From Granulicella sapmiensis (lineage in GTDB: Bacteria; Acidobacteriota; Terriglobia; Terriglobales; Acidobacteriaceae): a stretch of DNA of 64,000 nt. Below the pieces are notes generated by a model that saw only the letters and a list, made by a program, of their open reading frames with translations, had not been told where the DNA came from and made no database searches. Positions 34,327 to 42,959 of the stretch are shown here, one piece after another. Positions within the stretch are counted from its first letter, which is position 1; every line of letters begins with the position of its first letter. The position numbers and the translations under genes were made by a program. The stretch covers positions 1 to 64,000 of the forward strand of contig JAMFSR010000018.1 in NCBI GenBank assembly GCA_026225395.1, written 5' to 3'.

Positions 34327-35816
34327 ATGCAGCCCTGCGCAACGCCACGGCGAGTGTGGGCGCGACTGTTTGCGGCCAACACTGCTCGTTTGGAACTGCG
34401 GGGGTTTCGGAAAGCGATGTGCAGCAAAGCTGGGCGTCGCTGAGCGTTGGTGCGCGGCTGAAGGTGTTGCGGGGTGCGCGACATCGCATGGCGGAGATGG
34501 CGGGAGAGTTTGCGGAGGCGGTGTCGCCTGCGCTGGCGCGAACCAAGGCGGACACGTTAGTGACAGAGTTACTGCCGCTGCTGGATGCGTGCAGATTTCT
34601 TGAGGGGAATGCGGAGCGGTTGTTGCGGCCGCGAAAGCTGGGACGTGCAGGCAGGGCGATGTGGCTCGGTAGTGTTTGGGCTGAGGTACATCGCGAGCCG
34701 CTGGGGCATGTGCTGGTGATCGGGCCGGCTAACTTTCCGTTGTTTCTTGCGGGAGTGCAGGTATTGCAGGCGCTGGCTGCGGGCAACGCTGTGACCTGGA
34801 AGCCGGGGACGGGTGGCCGCGCAGTAGCGGAACTTGTTGCCCGCGCACTGCGTGAGGCGGGACTCGCCGAGGGTTTGCTGCGCGTCACGAAAGATAGCGT
34901 GGAGGTAGGGCGCACGGCGATTGCTGCCGGCGCGGATAAGGTTGTGTTTACGGGATCGGCGAGCGCGGGTGAGGCTGTGCTGACGGAGTTGGCGAAAACG
35001 GCTACACCGGCGGTGGTGGAGCTTTCCGGAGCGGATGCCGTGGTGGTGTTGCCTTCAGCGGATTTGAATGTGGTGGCGAAGGCTGTGGCCTTTGGGTTGC
35101 GGCTGAATGGTGGGGCAGTTTGTATGTCACCGCGGAGATTGTTTGCGAAGGCCGCAACGCTGGAGGCGCTGAAACCGCTGCTTATGAGGGAGTTTGAAGA
35201 TGTCCCGGCGGTGCGGTTGAATGAGCGCACGGGAGTGCGGCTGACCGCAATGGTGGAAGATGCGGTTCGTGGTGGAGCGCGGGTGATTGGGTCTTTGCGG
35301 ATTGAAGAGCAACGGCCTTTGGTGATGGAAGAGGCTACAGCAGAAATGGAGATCGCACGGAGCGATGTGTTTGCGCCGGTGATTTCGTTGATTGTTATAC
35401 CGAGTTTGCTTCACCTGCATGAGGCGTATGCAAAGTGCGACTACGCGCTGACGGTGTCGATCTTCTGCGGGAAAAATGATTTGGCGAAGGCGCGGGAGAT
35501 TGCGCGGACACTCAAAGCGGGGACAGTTTTGATCAATGATTTGATTGCGCCGACGGCGGATGCTCGTGTGCCATTCGGTGGACGCGGTGCTAGTGGCTAT
35601 GGCGTAACGCGCGGAGCTGAGGGATTGCTGGAGATGACGGCGGTGAAGACGCTGATTGTGCGGAAGGGTGGACCGATGCGGCACCTTGAGGCGACGACAG
35701 ATGCGGATGCGCCGATATTTGAAGGAATGATTCGTGCTTCGCATGGAGATGGATGGCGCATGCGATGGAGTGGGCTGCGGCAGTTCGTTGCAGCACAGCG
35801 GAAGAGGAACGGATAG
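34323..35816 (+). CDS. Aldehyde dehydrogenase of the carotenoid operon
   Basis: This 497-residue protein is of the aldehyde dehydrogenase superfamily. VIGPANFPLFLAGVQ and WKPGTGG mark the cofactor fold, VFTGSASAGEAVL the NAD(P) loop, Glu233 (VVELSGADAVV) the general base and Cys267 (NGGAVCMSPRR) the nucleophile. In C30 carotenoid pathways an AldH turns a terminal aldehyde (4,4'-diaponeurosporen-4-al) into the acid; the placement between two desaturases supports that role. The family's usual GQ-x-C is GGAVC here. It overlaps the upstream stop by 4 nt and is followed after 2 nt by the next gene. Confidence 0.88.
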   Translation: MNAALRNATASVGATVCGQHCSFGTAGVSESDVQQSWASLSVGARLKVLRGARHRMAEMAGEFAEAVSPALARTKADTLVTELLPLLDACRFLEGNAERLLRPRKLGRAGRAMWLGSVWAEVHREPLGHVLVIGPANFPLFLAGVQVLQALAAGNAVTWKPGTGGRAVAELVARALREAGLAEGLLRVTKDSVEVGRTAIAAGADKVVFTGSASAGEAVLTELAKTATPAVVELSGADAVVVLPSADLNVVAKAVAFGLRLNGGAVCMSPRRLFAKAATLEALKPLLMREFEDVPAVRLNERTGVRLTAMVEDAVRGGARVIGSLRIEEQRPLVMEEATAEMEIARSDVFAPVISLIVIPSLLHLHEAYAKCDYALTVSIFCGKNDLAKAREIARTLKAGTVLINDLIAPTADARVPFGGRGASGYGVTRGAEGLLEMTAVKTLIVRKGGPMRHLEATTDADAPIFEGMIRASHGDGWRMRWSGLRQFVAAQRKRNG

Positions 35817-35818
35817 CG

Positions 35819-37342
35819 ATGCGTGTTGGTGTGATTGGATCGGGATTGGCGGGGCTGGCGGCGGCTTGTACACTAGCGGCTCGCGGGCACAAGGTTACCG
35901 TGCTTGAGAAGAATGCGTGGCTGGGTGGGAAGGCGGCGCAACTGCGTGGCGAGGGGTTCCGGTTCGATATGGGGCCGACGATTCTTATACAGCCTTCGGT
36001 GCTGCGGAAGATCTTTGCCGAGGCCGGAAAGAAGCTCGAGGACTACTGCCCGATGGTGCGGCTCGATCCGCAGTGGCGTTGCTTCTTTGAGGACGGGGCG
36101 ACGATCGATCTACTAGACGATGCGAGTGTGATGAGTGCAAATCTCGAAGCGCGGTGGCCGGGCATGGGCGCGAAGTACTCGCGGCTGATGGAGCTTTCGA
36201 AAGAGTTGCACGAGATCAGCGACAGGTTCTTCTTCTGGAAGTCCGTGGGCTCGATGATGGACACATTCGAGATCGGCGGAGCGTTCGACATCAAGGTACT
36301 GAAGGACGTGATGAAGATGCGGCTAGGCAAAACGGTCGCGGGTACGATTCGGGAGTTCATCCCCGATGCGAATACAGCGCAGATGCTGGACCACATGGTG
36401 CAGTACGTGGGCTCGTCACCGGATGCTTCGCCTGCGATCCTGACGGCGATTGGGCATATGCAGATGGAGGAAGGCATCTGGTATCCGATGGGTGGAACAC
36501 GCGCGGTACCGGAAGCGATGGTGAAGCTGGCGACCGAGCTGGGCGTGGTGTTCCGGACGGAGACCGATGTGGCGCGGATCATTACCTCAGGTGGGAAGCA
36601 TGAGGTCGTGGAAGGTATTGAGACGACTGCGGGTGAAGTGATTACATTCGATGCAGTGGTGAGCAATGAGGACGCGGTGCGGACGCATCGCGAGTTGCTG
36701 AAGGGTACACATGCGGCGAAGACCTTTGATCATGCGCGGAAGTATGAGCCGGCTTGCTCGGGCGTGGTGTTGTATCTCGGGTTGAACAAGCGATATGAAC
36801 ACCTGGCTCACCATGACTTTGTGTTCTCGCGCGATCCGGAAGAGGAGTTCCACCATATTTATGATCTGGGCGAGCCGGCACCTGATCCGACTTGTTATTT
36901 AGCTTGTACGTCGCAGACGGATCCGACGAGTGCGCCGGCAGGTGGTGAGGCAATGTACGTGCTAGTACATACGCCGTACCTGCGGCCGCACCATGACTGG
37001 AAGAAGATGCTGCCGGGGTATCGGCAGGTGATTCTGGACAAGTTGAAGCGGACGGCCGGATGCGAGGATATTGAGGAACGGATTGTGTTTGAGGCGGCAC
37101 TGACGCCGCAGGATATCCATGACCGCTATCGCGTGTTGAACGGGGCGATCTATGGGATTTCGTCGCACGGGCGGTTTATGGGCGCATTCAAGCCGGCGAA
37201 CCGTTCGCGTGAGGTAAGGGGCTTGTATTTGGCCGGAGGTGCGGCGCATCCAGGGCCGGGCATGCCGATGGTGATGATGTCGGGATGGATTGCGGCCGAT
37301 TCGCTGGACGCGGATGCAAAGCAGAACATTAGCATCGGCTAA
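35819..37342 (+). CDS. CrtP/CrtNb-type carotenoid oxidase or desaturase
   Basis: This 507-residue flavoprotein starts with MRVGVIGSGLAGLAAACTLA, a perfect FAD fold, then EKNAWLGGKAAQLRGEGFRFDMGPTILIQP. The end has YLAGGAAHPGPGMPMVMMSGW. It is a second member of the CrtI family in the operon, and such paralogues often oxidise the terminal methyl group of a C30 polyene to an aldehyde (CrtP/CrtNb), feeding the adjacent AldH. Which of the two does desaturation and which does oxidation cannot be settled from sequence alone. The start follows the AldH stop by 2 nt. Confidence 0.87.
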   Translation: MRVGVIGSGLAGLAAACTLAARGHKVTVLEKNAWLGGKAAQLRGEGFRFDMGPTILIQPSVLRKIFAEAGKKLEDYCPMVRLDPQWRCFFEDGATIDLLDDASVMSANLEARWPGMGAKYSRLMELSKELHEISDRFFFWKSVGSMMDTFEIGGAFDIKVLKDVMKMRLGKTVAGTIREFIPDANTAQMLDHMVQYVGSSPDASPAILTAIGHMQMEEGIWYPMGGTRAVPEAMVKLATELGVVFRTETDVARIITSGGKHEVVEGIETTAGEVITFDAVVSNEDAVRTHRELLKGTHAAKTFDHARKYEPACSGVVLYLGLNKRYEHLAHHDFVFSRDPEEEFHHIYDLGEPAPDPTCYLACTSQTDPTSAPAGGEAMYVLVHTPYLRPHHDWKKMLPGYRQVILDKLKRTAGCEDIEERIVFEAALTPQDIHDRYRVLNGAIYGISSHGRFMGAFKPANRSREVRGLYLAGGAAHPGPGMPMVMMSGWIAADSLDADAKQNISIG

Positions 37343-37388
37343 ATGTTCTGTTTATTTTTGCGCGAAGGCATTTCTGCCAAAATGAACT

Positions 37389-38171
37389 ATGCCCCTTGAA
37401 CAGGATGTTCCGCCGATCTCCGGATTCACGTTGCGGTTGTTTACGCGGATCGTGCGACGGTACTTTCGGAGTCACTTTCGATCGGTGATGGCACAACATG
37501 CGGATCGGCTTGCGGCGGCCCCAGGGCCGCTGATTGTGTATGCGAACCATTCATCGTGGTGGGACCCGATGATGTCGATTCTGCTGGCGCAGACACTGTT
37601 GCCCGGATGTAAGCACTATGCACCAATGGATGCCCATGCACTGGCGCGCTATCCGATTTTGCGCAAGGTGGGAATCTTTCCGGTGGAGATGACGACGGCG
37701 CGTGGAGCGGCGCAGTTTCTGCGGACGGGATGTGCGATTCTGCGGGAGGGCGGGGTGCTTTGGATTACGCCGCAGGGAAGGTTTGCCGATGCGCGCGCAT
37801 GGCCGCTGGCGTTCAAGCCGGGGCTGGCGGCGCTGGCGTTGCGCGTTCCGGAGGCGACGATTGTGCCGCTGGCGATTGAGTACACGTTCTGGGATGAGCG
37901 GTTGCCGGAGGCGTTGTTGCATGTGGGTTCGGCAGTAACTCTCGAAGTTGCTTCGACGACCGAGAATGCTACGAAGCAGCTTGAAACGGCGCTGGCAGCG
38001 GCCATGCTGGCGTTGCAGAAGGCTTCCATTGCACGCGATCCGCATGCGTTTGAGCCGTTGTTGCAGGGTAAGCGCGGGACGGGTGGGTTTTATGGGCTCG
38101 GCCGTAGATTGCGGGCCTTTTTCGGGCGTAAGCCATTGCAGCTGGATCACACCCGACGCGACAAGTCGTAG
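37389..38171 (+). CDS. PlsC-like acyltransferase of the carotenoid operon
   Basis: This 260-residue membrane-associated acyltransferase has the H-x4-D motif in ANHSSWWDP (His54, Asp59), the second motif in TTARGAAQFLRTG and a PQGRF in place of the usual PEGT. It may esterify a glycosylated carotenoid, as CrtO does in staphyloxanthin synthesis, or be a phospholipid acyltransferase. CrtO of Staphylococcus is a different fold type, so the role is inferred from the operon. The gene is 46 nt after the desaturase and 36 nt before a glycosyltransferase. Confidence 0.82.
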   Translation: MPLEQDVPPISGFTLRLFTRIVRRYFRSHFRSVMAQHADRLAAAPGPLIVYANHSSWWDPMMSILLAQTLLPGCKHYAPMDAHALARYPILRKVGIFPVEMTTARGAAQFLRTGCAILREGGVLWITPQGRFADARAWPLAFKPGLAALALRVPEATIVPLAIEYTFWDERLPEALLHVGSAVTLEVASTTENATKQLETALAAAMLALQKASIARDPHAFEPLLQGKRGTGGFYGLGRRLRAFFGRKPLQLDHTRRDKS

Positions 38172-38207
38172 CTGCATCGAAATAGAAAAGAGATTGGCGA
38201 GACGAAA

Positions 38208-39416
38208 ATGGTGTTGGAGATCGTAATAGCGCTGGCGTTGGTGTGCGCGATAGTTCCGGCAGTGCTGTTTGTAGTGAACCTGCGGCGATATACAGCGCCA
38301 CGCTTTGGCAAGAGCGACGATGTGCCGGTCGCCGTGCTGATTCCGGCGCGAGATGAGGAGCGTGGCATCAAGGCATGTTTAGAAAGCGTGCTGGCGAGCC
38401 GCGAAGTACATTTGGAAGTGTGGGTGCTCGATGATGACTCGGTCGACCGGACCTCCGATGTTGTGATGGAAGTAATGGCCACGGACACGCGGGTGCATCT
38501 GCTGCGAACCGACATGCTGCCGCGGGGGTGGAATGGGAAGCAGCATGCCTGCTGGCAGCTCGCGCTTTCGGCAACCGCGAGCGAGGTGATGGTGTTTCTC
38601 GACGCCGATGTGCGGCTGGATGAGTGGGCGCTGGCGCGATGCGTGGCAGCGATGCGCGGGAAGAACGTATCGCTGCTTACAGGGTTTCCACGGCAGGTGA
38701 CCGTGGGTGTGATGGAGTGGATGCTGCTGCCGCTGATCCACTTTGTGCTGCTGGGATTTCTGCCCATGGGCAAGATGCGTAAGGGCACCGATCCGAAGTA
38801 TGCGGCTGGGTGCGGGCAGTTTCTGATGGTGGATCGTGGAGCTTACTTTACCAGCGGCGGGCATAAGGCGATTCGCGAGACCAGGCATGACGGGTTGCGG
38901 CTGCCGAAGCTGCTCCGCGAGCATGGGTACAGGACGGACCTCGTCGATCTGACGAATCTCGCTTCGGTGCGGATGTATGAGTCTGCGGGCGCGGTTTGGT
39001 CAGGCTTGGCGAAGAATGCGACTGAAGGCATGGCCGCGCCGGCGAGGATTGTGCCGTTTACGCTGCTGCTCTTGCTTGGACAGGTGTTGCCGGTCGTGCT
39101 GGTGCTGCTGAGTGTGGTGCTGACGGTCGAGTTGGTGATGAAGAAGGGCGACCTCGGAACGCAGCTTGGGGTGAGCGATCCGTTTATTGCGATGTTGCTG
39201 GTGATGGTTTCGCTGCTGGCGCTGGTGGCTTCATACCTGCCGCGATGGCTGGCGGTGTGGAAGTACAAGCAGCCGCTGAAGTCGGCGTGGTGGCACCCGG
39301 TGGGTGTAGGGCTCTTGCTGGTAGTGCAGTGGTATGCGCTGGCGCGGCAGGTAGTGGGGCGACCGGTGGGATGGCGGACGCGGCGGTACTCGACGTCGAC
39401 CGGTGGGCAGGTTTAG
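38208..39416 (+). CDS. GT2 glycosyltransferase of the carotenoid operon (CrtQ-like)
   Basis: This 402-residue inner-membrane enzyme has an N-terminal helix, a GT-A domain with VAVLIPARDEERGI, VLDDDSVDRT, MLPRGWNGKQHACW and VFLDADVRLD, and three to four C-terminal helices. The GWNGKxxAC motif is shared with 4,4'-diaponeurosporenoate glycosyltransferase CrtQ and the hopanoid-associated HpnB. With the preceding aldehyde dehydrogenase and acyltransferase this supports a glycosylated carotenoid acid. Its stop codon overlaps the convergent queE stop by 4 nt. Confidence 0.84.
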   Translation: MVLEIVIALALVCAIVPAVLFVVNLRRYTAPRFGKSDDVPVAVLIPARDEERGIKACLESVLASREVHLEVWVLDDDSVDRTSDVVMEVMATDTRVHLLRTDMLPRGWNGKQHACWQLALSATASEVMVFLDADVRLDEWALARCVAAMRGKNVSLLTGFPRQVTVGVMEWMLLPLIHFVLLGFLPMGKMRKGTDPKYAAGCGQFLMVDRGAYFTSGGHKAIRETRHDGLRLPKLLREHGYRTDLVDLTNLASVRMYESAGAVWSGLAKNATEGMAAPARIVPFTLLLLLGQVLPVVLVLLSVVLTVELVMKKGDLGTQLGVSDPFIAMLLVMVSLLALVASYLPRWLAVWKYKQPLKSAWWHPVGVGLLLVVQWYALARQVVGRPVGWRTRRYSTSTGGQV

Positions 39417-40096
39417 ACGCCCTTTTTGCGGGGCTCCCAGACGTACTTGTGAATCTGCAAGCTGAGGCGGGCGGGAAGGCCGTCCGCGAGCATCCATTCG
39501 ACGACAAGGCGCGGATCGAGCGTGGCGTTGTCGGTACTGCGCTGGTCGGTGGGGGTCTTGCTGAAGGCCGGTGAAAGAAGGATGCCGCCGCACTTTGTTT
39601 CAAGCGCGTGCGTGCGGATGAAATCGCGGGCGAACTCGTAGTCGGCGCGGTCCGAGAGGACGAACTTAACTTCGTCGTTGGGTGTGAGGACTTCGAGGTT
39701 CGCGAGATTGAAGCTGTTGGCTGCGGAGCCTGCGCCGGGACATTTGACGTCGACGATTTTGTGGACGGCTTTGGGGACGTCGGCGAGTGGGCGCTCGCCG
39801 GAGGTTTCCATCATGAGTTTGTAGCCGGAGTCGAGGAGCCGCTGCATGAACGGGAGCAGTTCGCGGGCTTGCAACATGGGTTCGCCGCCGGTGAACTCGA
39901 TGAGGGGGCAGGGTTGCAGGGCTTCTATTTGCGCGACAATTTGGTCCGCGGTGAAAGGCTGACCACCAGTGAAGGTGTACTCAGAGTCGCACCAGGCGCA
40001 GCGGAGGTTGCAGCCGCCAAGACGGACGAAGATGCAGGGCAGGCCGGTGAAGGATGATTCACCCTGAACGGACTTGTAGAGCTCAATGAGGTGCAT
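39413..40096 (-). CDS. queE: 7-carboxy-7-deazaguanine synthase
   Basis: This 227-residue radical SAM enzyme converts 6-carboxytetrahydropterin to 7-carboxy-7-deazaguanine in queuosine synthesis. YKSVQGESSFTGLP is the entry motif; the iron-sulfur cysteines are in CNLRCAWCD (C-x3-C-x2-C). FTGGEPMLQ binds SAM, and ETSGERPL follows. Its ATG overlaps the queD stop by one base (TAATG), so both are co-translated. Tail-to-tail overlap with the glycosyltransferase gene is 4 nt. Confidence 0.95.
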   Translation of the reverse strand: MHLIELYKSVQGESSFTGLPCIFVRLGGCNLRCAWCDSEYTFTGGQPFTADQIVAQIEALQPCPLIEFTGGEPMLQARELLPFMQRLLDSGYKLMMETSGERPLADVPKAVHKIVDVKCPGAGSAANSFNLANLEVLTPNDEVKFVLSDRADYEFARDFIRTHALETKCGGILLSPAFSKTPTDQRSTDNATLDPRLVVEWMLADGLPARLSLQIHKYVWEPRKKGV

Positions 40097-40473
40097 TATT
40101 CGTAGTAGCGCGCGAAGCTGGTGTCGGTCTCGTAGAGGGTGCAGTCTTTGACACGGACGCGGCCAGAGGTCATTTCGAGGAGTTGGCTGGCTGTTTTGTC
40201 GAAGAAGTACTTGGCGAGGTTTTCTGCCGAAGGGTTGAGCGTGGTGAAGGGCTCGAGGTCGTTGATCATCTGGTGATCGAGGTATTCGACGGTCGGTTTC
40301 AAGACCTGCTTGAGGAGCTTAAAGTCCAACAGAAGGCCGGCGTGGTCGAGTTCTTCGCCGATGAGCGTGACGAGCACGCGGTAGTTGTGGCCGTGAGGGT
40401 TTTCACACTTGCCCTGGTACTCGCGGAGGTAATGGCCGGAGGAAAAACCGGCCTGGACGGTGACTTCAAACAT
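40096..40473 (-). CDS. queD: 6-carboxytetrahydropterin synthase
   Basis: This 125-residue enzyme makes 6-carboxytetrahydropterin from dihydroneopterin triphosphate. The zinc-binding His residues are in FSSGHYL and NPHGHNY, the catalytic Cys is in GKCENPHGH, and YLDHQMIND and PSAENLAKY complete the family pattern. The start at 40473 (MFEVTVQAGF) is chosen because GGAG lies 10 nt upstream and the family starts at this strand. It forms an operon with queE. Confidence 0.94.
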   Translation of the reverse strand: MFEVTVQAGFSSGHYLREYQGKCENPHGHNYRVLVTLIGEELDHAGLLLDFKLLKQVLKPTVEYLDHQMINDLEPFTTLNPSAENLAKYFFDKTASQLLEMTSGRVRVKDCTLYETDTSFARYYE

Positions 40474-40524
40474 TGCAGTGATGCTCCAAATTCGGCGGAA
40501 AGCGCCAATATCCATTGTAAGCCG

Positions 40525-40776
40525 CTACTGACGGCGGCGGCGCTTTTCGGCGCGCTCCTCGGAAGCGCGACGTTCTGCCTGCTCGAAGAGAGAGGAGAGG
40601 ATGCCGGCGAGGGCGACAATCATCGAAACGCAGAGGAGCGCGATGCCGGTGGTGCGCCAGAGGGCGACGTCGCCGGGTGAGCCGGGCTGCTGTGCGATAT
40701 TGGTGAACGAAAGGGCGACCGAGACCAACGCGAGGACGGCGAGCGTGGCGGCGAGGATGTAGAGGTTGCGTCCCAT
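40525..40776 (-). CDS. Small two-helix membrane protein
   Basis: This 83-residue protein has two hydrophobic segments (about 5-27 and 42-64) and a strongly basic, charged tail (QAERRASEERAEKRRRRQ). No family is recognised. It lies 18 nt downstream of the dinG gene and 52 nt upstream of queD on the same strand, so it may be read with either. Confidence 0.65.
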   Translation of the reverse strand: MGRNLYILAATLAVLALVSVALSFTNIAQQPGSPGDVALWRTTGIALLCVSMIVALAGILSSLFEQAERRASEERAEKRRRRQ

Positions 40777-40794
40777 AAGGCTGTTGTAAGGATA

Positions 40795-42864
40795 CTAGGC
40801 TTCGAAGAAGCGCTCGACTTCGGTGATGTCGTCGGTGCGGCGGTAGGCGGGGAGGGATTCGAGGAAGACCTTGCCGTAGCGGGTGGTGCGGATGCGGGGG
40901 TCGAGGAGCATGAGGACGCCGCGGTCTGAAAGTGAGCGGATGAGGCGTCCGAAGCCCTGCTTGAGCGCGATGACCGCTTGTGGGACCTGGAGGTCGTTGA
41001 AGGCGTTGCCGCCGGCAGCGGTGATGGCGTCGGTGCGGGCTTTCATGATGGGGTCGGTGGGGACGGCGAAGGGGAGTTTGTCGATGATGACGCAGGAGAG
41101 CTGCTCGCCCTGGACGTCGATGCCCTGCCAGAAGCTGGAGGTGCCGAAGAGGACGGCGTTGGGCGTGTCACGGAACTGCTGGAGCAGGACGTGGCGTGGC
41201 GCAGTGCCCTGCAGCAGCAGCGGGTAGGGGAGCTGCGAAAGCAGACGCTCGTGAAGCTCGCGCATCTGCGCGTAGCTGGTGAAGAGGCAGAAGGCGCGGC
41301 CGCGGGAGATTTCGAGCACGCGGCGGATCTTCTCCGTGGCCTGCGGGACGAAATCAGGCGAGCGGGGGGCCGGCATCGAGGGCGGCAGGTAGAGCAGCGC
41401 CTGCTTGGCGTAGTCGAAGTGGCTGGGGACGACGAGTTCTTTGGGGAACGGGATGCCGAGGCGCTTGACGAGATGGGCGAAGCTGGGCGCGCCGTCCTGA
41501 CCTGCCACGGTGAGCGTGGCCGAGGTGAGAATGACCGAGGGGTAGTGGGCGAAGAGAGTTTCGGCGAGGAGCGTGGAGACATCGATCGGCGTGGCCTGGA
41601 GGTGGGTGCTGAAGGCTTGTGGGGGGGCGGTCTCCGGATGGTTGGTGGTGCGGGCTGCGTTGCGGAGGCCGGTGGTGGCGCGGCGCTCGATCCAGAAGAC
41701 GGTGTTGGGGTCGATGGACTCGAGCAGGAACTTCATGTGGTTGCGGATGTCCGCGGCGCGCTTGCGGAGGCCGGAGGCTTCTTCAACCTCGCGGAGGCGT
41801 TCGAGCTCGGCCTCGAGGCGGACTAAAGCGTTGGAGGCTCCCAGATAGGCGTCGCCGCGGGCTTCGAGGAAGTCCGCCCGGTCGGTGAATTCGAGCCTGC
41901 CAAGGTGCGACGGACCGGCGGGGAGCGACGAGAAAAAGAGCTTGGAGCGCTCGCGGATAGTGCTGGTGGCGGATTCGATGGCGAAGGTGCTGACGCCTTT
42001 GGACTTGAGCATCGAGTCGGTATCGCGGGCAAGTTCGTCGAAGCGGGCGTTCGAGAGGGCGATGCCGAAGTACTGGCTGGCGACGTCTTCGAGCTCGTGG
42101 GCTTCGTCGAAGATGACGGCGGCAGCTTCGGGGAGGATGCCGGCATCGGGGGCGCCGGCTGCCTGCTGCTTGATGCTGAGGTCGGCGAAGAAGAGGTGGT
42201 GGTTGACGATGACGATGTCGGACTCGAGCGCTTTGCGGCGCATGCCGGTGATGTAGCAGGGCTCCCAGTTGGGGCAGGATTGGCCGAGGCAGACTTCGGA
42301 GCGGGCGTCGAGCTTGTGCCAGAGGGGAGAGTGCTCGGGCAGCGAGTTAACCTCGGCACGGTCGCCGGTGAAGGTGGTCTTTTCCCACTTGAGGATGTGA
42401 TGGAACTGGTCGATCTCTTCGAGACCGCTGAGGATCGGGTTGTCGCGCAGGGCGTAGAGCTTCTGCTTGCAGAGATAGTTGGCGCGGCCCTTCATGTAGC
42501 AGACGCGCAACGGGCCGAGGATGGATTCGAGGAACGGTATGTCCTTGAAAAAGAGCTGTTCCTGCAGGTTTTTGGTGCCGGTTGAGATGATGATGCGCTG
42601 TTTCTGCTCGCGGGCACGGCGCAAGGCTGGGAGCAGGTACGCGAGGGTTTTGCCGGTGCCGGTGCCGGCTTCGACGATGAGATGGCGCTTGTCGTTGAAG
42701 CACTGCTCGATGGTCTGGGCCATTTTGTACTGGCCCGGGCGATGCTCAAAGTTGAGCGAAGATTTCGCCAGCAGGCCGCCGGGATGGAAGAACTCGTAGA
42801 GCGACGGCAGCTTCTGCTCAGCGGCGGGATCGTGCATCGCGGGGAGTGGGGTGGTGGCGGCCAT
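40795..42864 (-). CDS. dinG: ATP-dependent DNA helicase, DinG/XPD type
   Basis: This 689-residue superfamily 2 helicase has Walker A EAGTGTGKT (65-73), the DEAH box IFDEAHELEDVA (about 251-262) and QGFGRLIRSLSDRG in motif VI. Four cysteines in NYLC, EVC, QSC and EPC between motifs Ia and II fit the 4Fe-4S cluster of XPD/DinG enzymes. Such helicases resolve R-loops and damaged DNA structures. No strong ribosome site precedes the ATG. The gene is divergent to der. Confidence 0.92.
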   Translation of the reverse strand: MAATTPLPAMHDPAAEQKLPSLYEFFHPGGLLAKSSLNFEHRPGQYKMAQTIEQCFNDKRHLIVEAGTGTGKTLAYLLPALRRAREQKQRIIISTGTKNLQEQLFFKDIPFLESILGPLRVCYMKGRANYLCKQKLYALRDNPILSGLEEIDQFHHILKWEKTTFTGDRAEVNSLPEHSPLWHKLDARSEVCLGQSCPNWEPCYITGMRRKALESDIVIVNHHLFFADLSIKQQAAGAPDAGILPEAAAVIFDEAHELEDVASQYFGIALSNARFDELARDTDSMLKSKGVSTFAIESATSTIRERSKLFFSSLPAGPSHLGRLEFTDRADFLEARGDAYLGASNALVRLEAELERLREVEEASGLRKRAADIRNHMKFLLESIDPNTVFWIERRATTGLRNAARTTNHPETAPPQAFSTHLQATPIDVSTLLAETLFAHYPSVILTSATLTVAGQDGAPSFAHLVKRLGIPFPKELVVPSHFDYAKQALLYLPPSMPAPRSPDFVPQATEKIRRVLEISRGRAFCLFTSYAQMRELHERLLSQLPYPLLLQGTAPRHVLLQQFRDTPNAVLFGTSSFWQGIDVQGEQLSCVIIDKLPFAVPTDPIMKARTDAITAAGGNAFNDLQVPQAVIALKQGFGRLIRSLSDRGVLMLLDPRIRTTRYGKVFLESLPAYRRTDDITEVERFFEA

Positions 42865-42959
42865 TCGCTGGTTTCATCATAATCGCCGTTTCTTCGCCAT
42901 ACTAAGGCCGCATGCGGCGATTCAACATGCGACCATGGAAGAGTAGAGGAACGAACGAC

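Noticed and set aside
40474-40524. preQ1 riboswitch upstream of queD
   Set aside because: The gap to the preceding small gene is only about 50 nt and shows no pseudoknot pattern.
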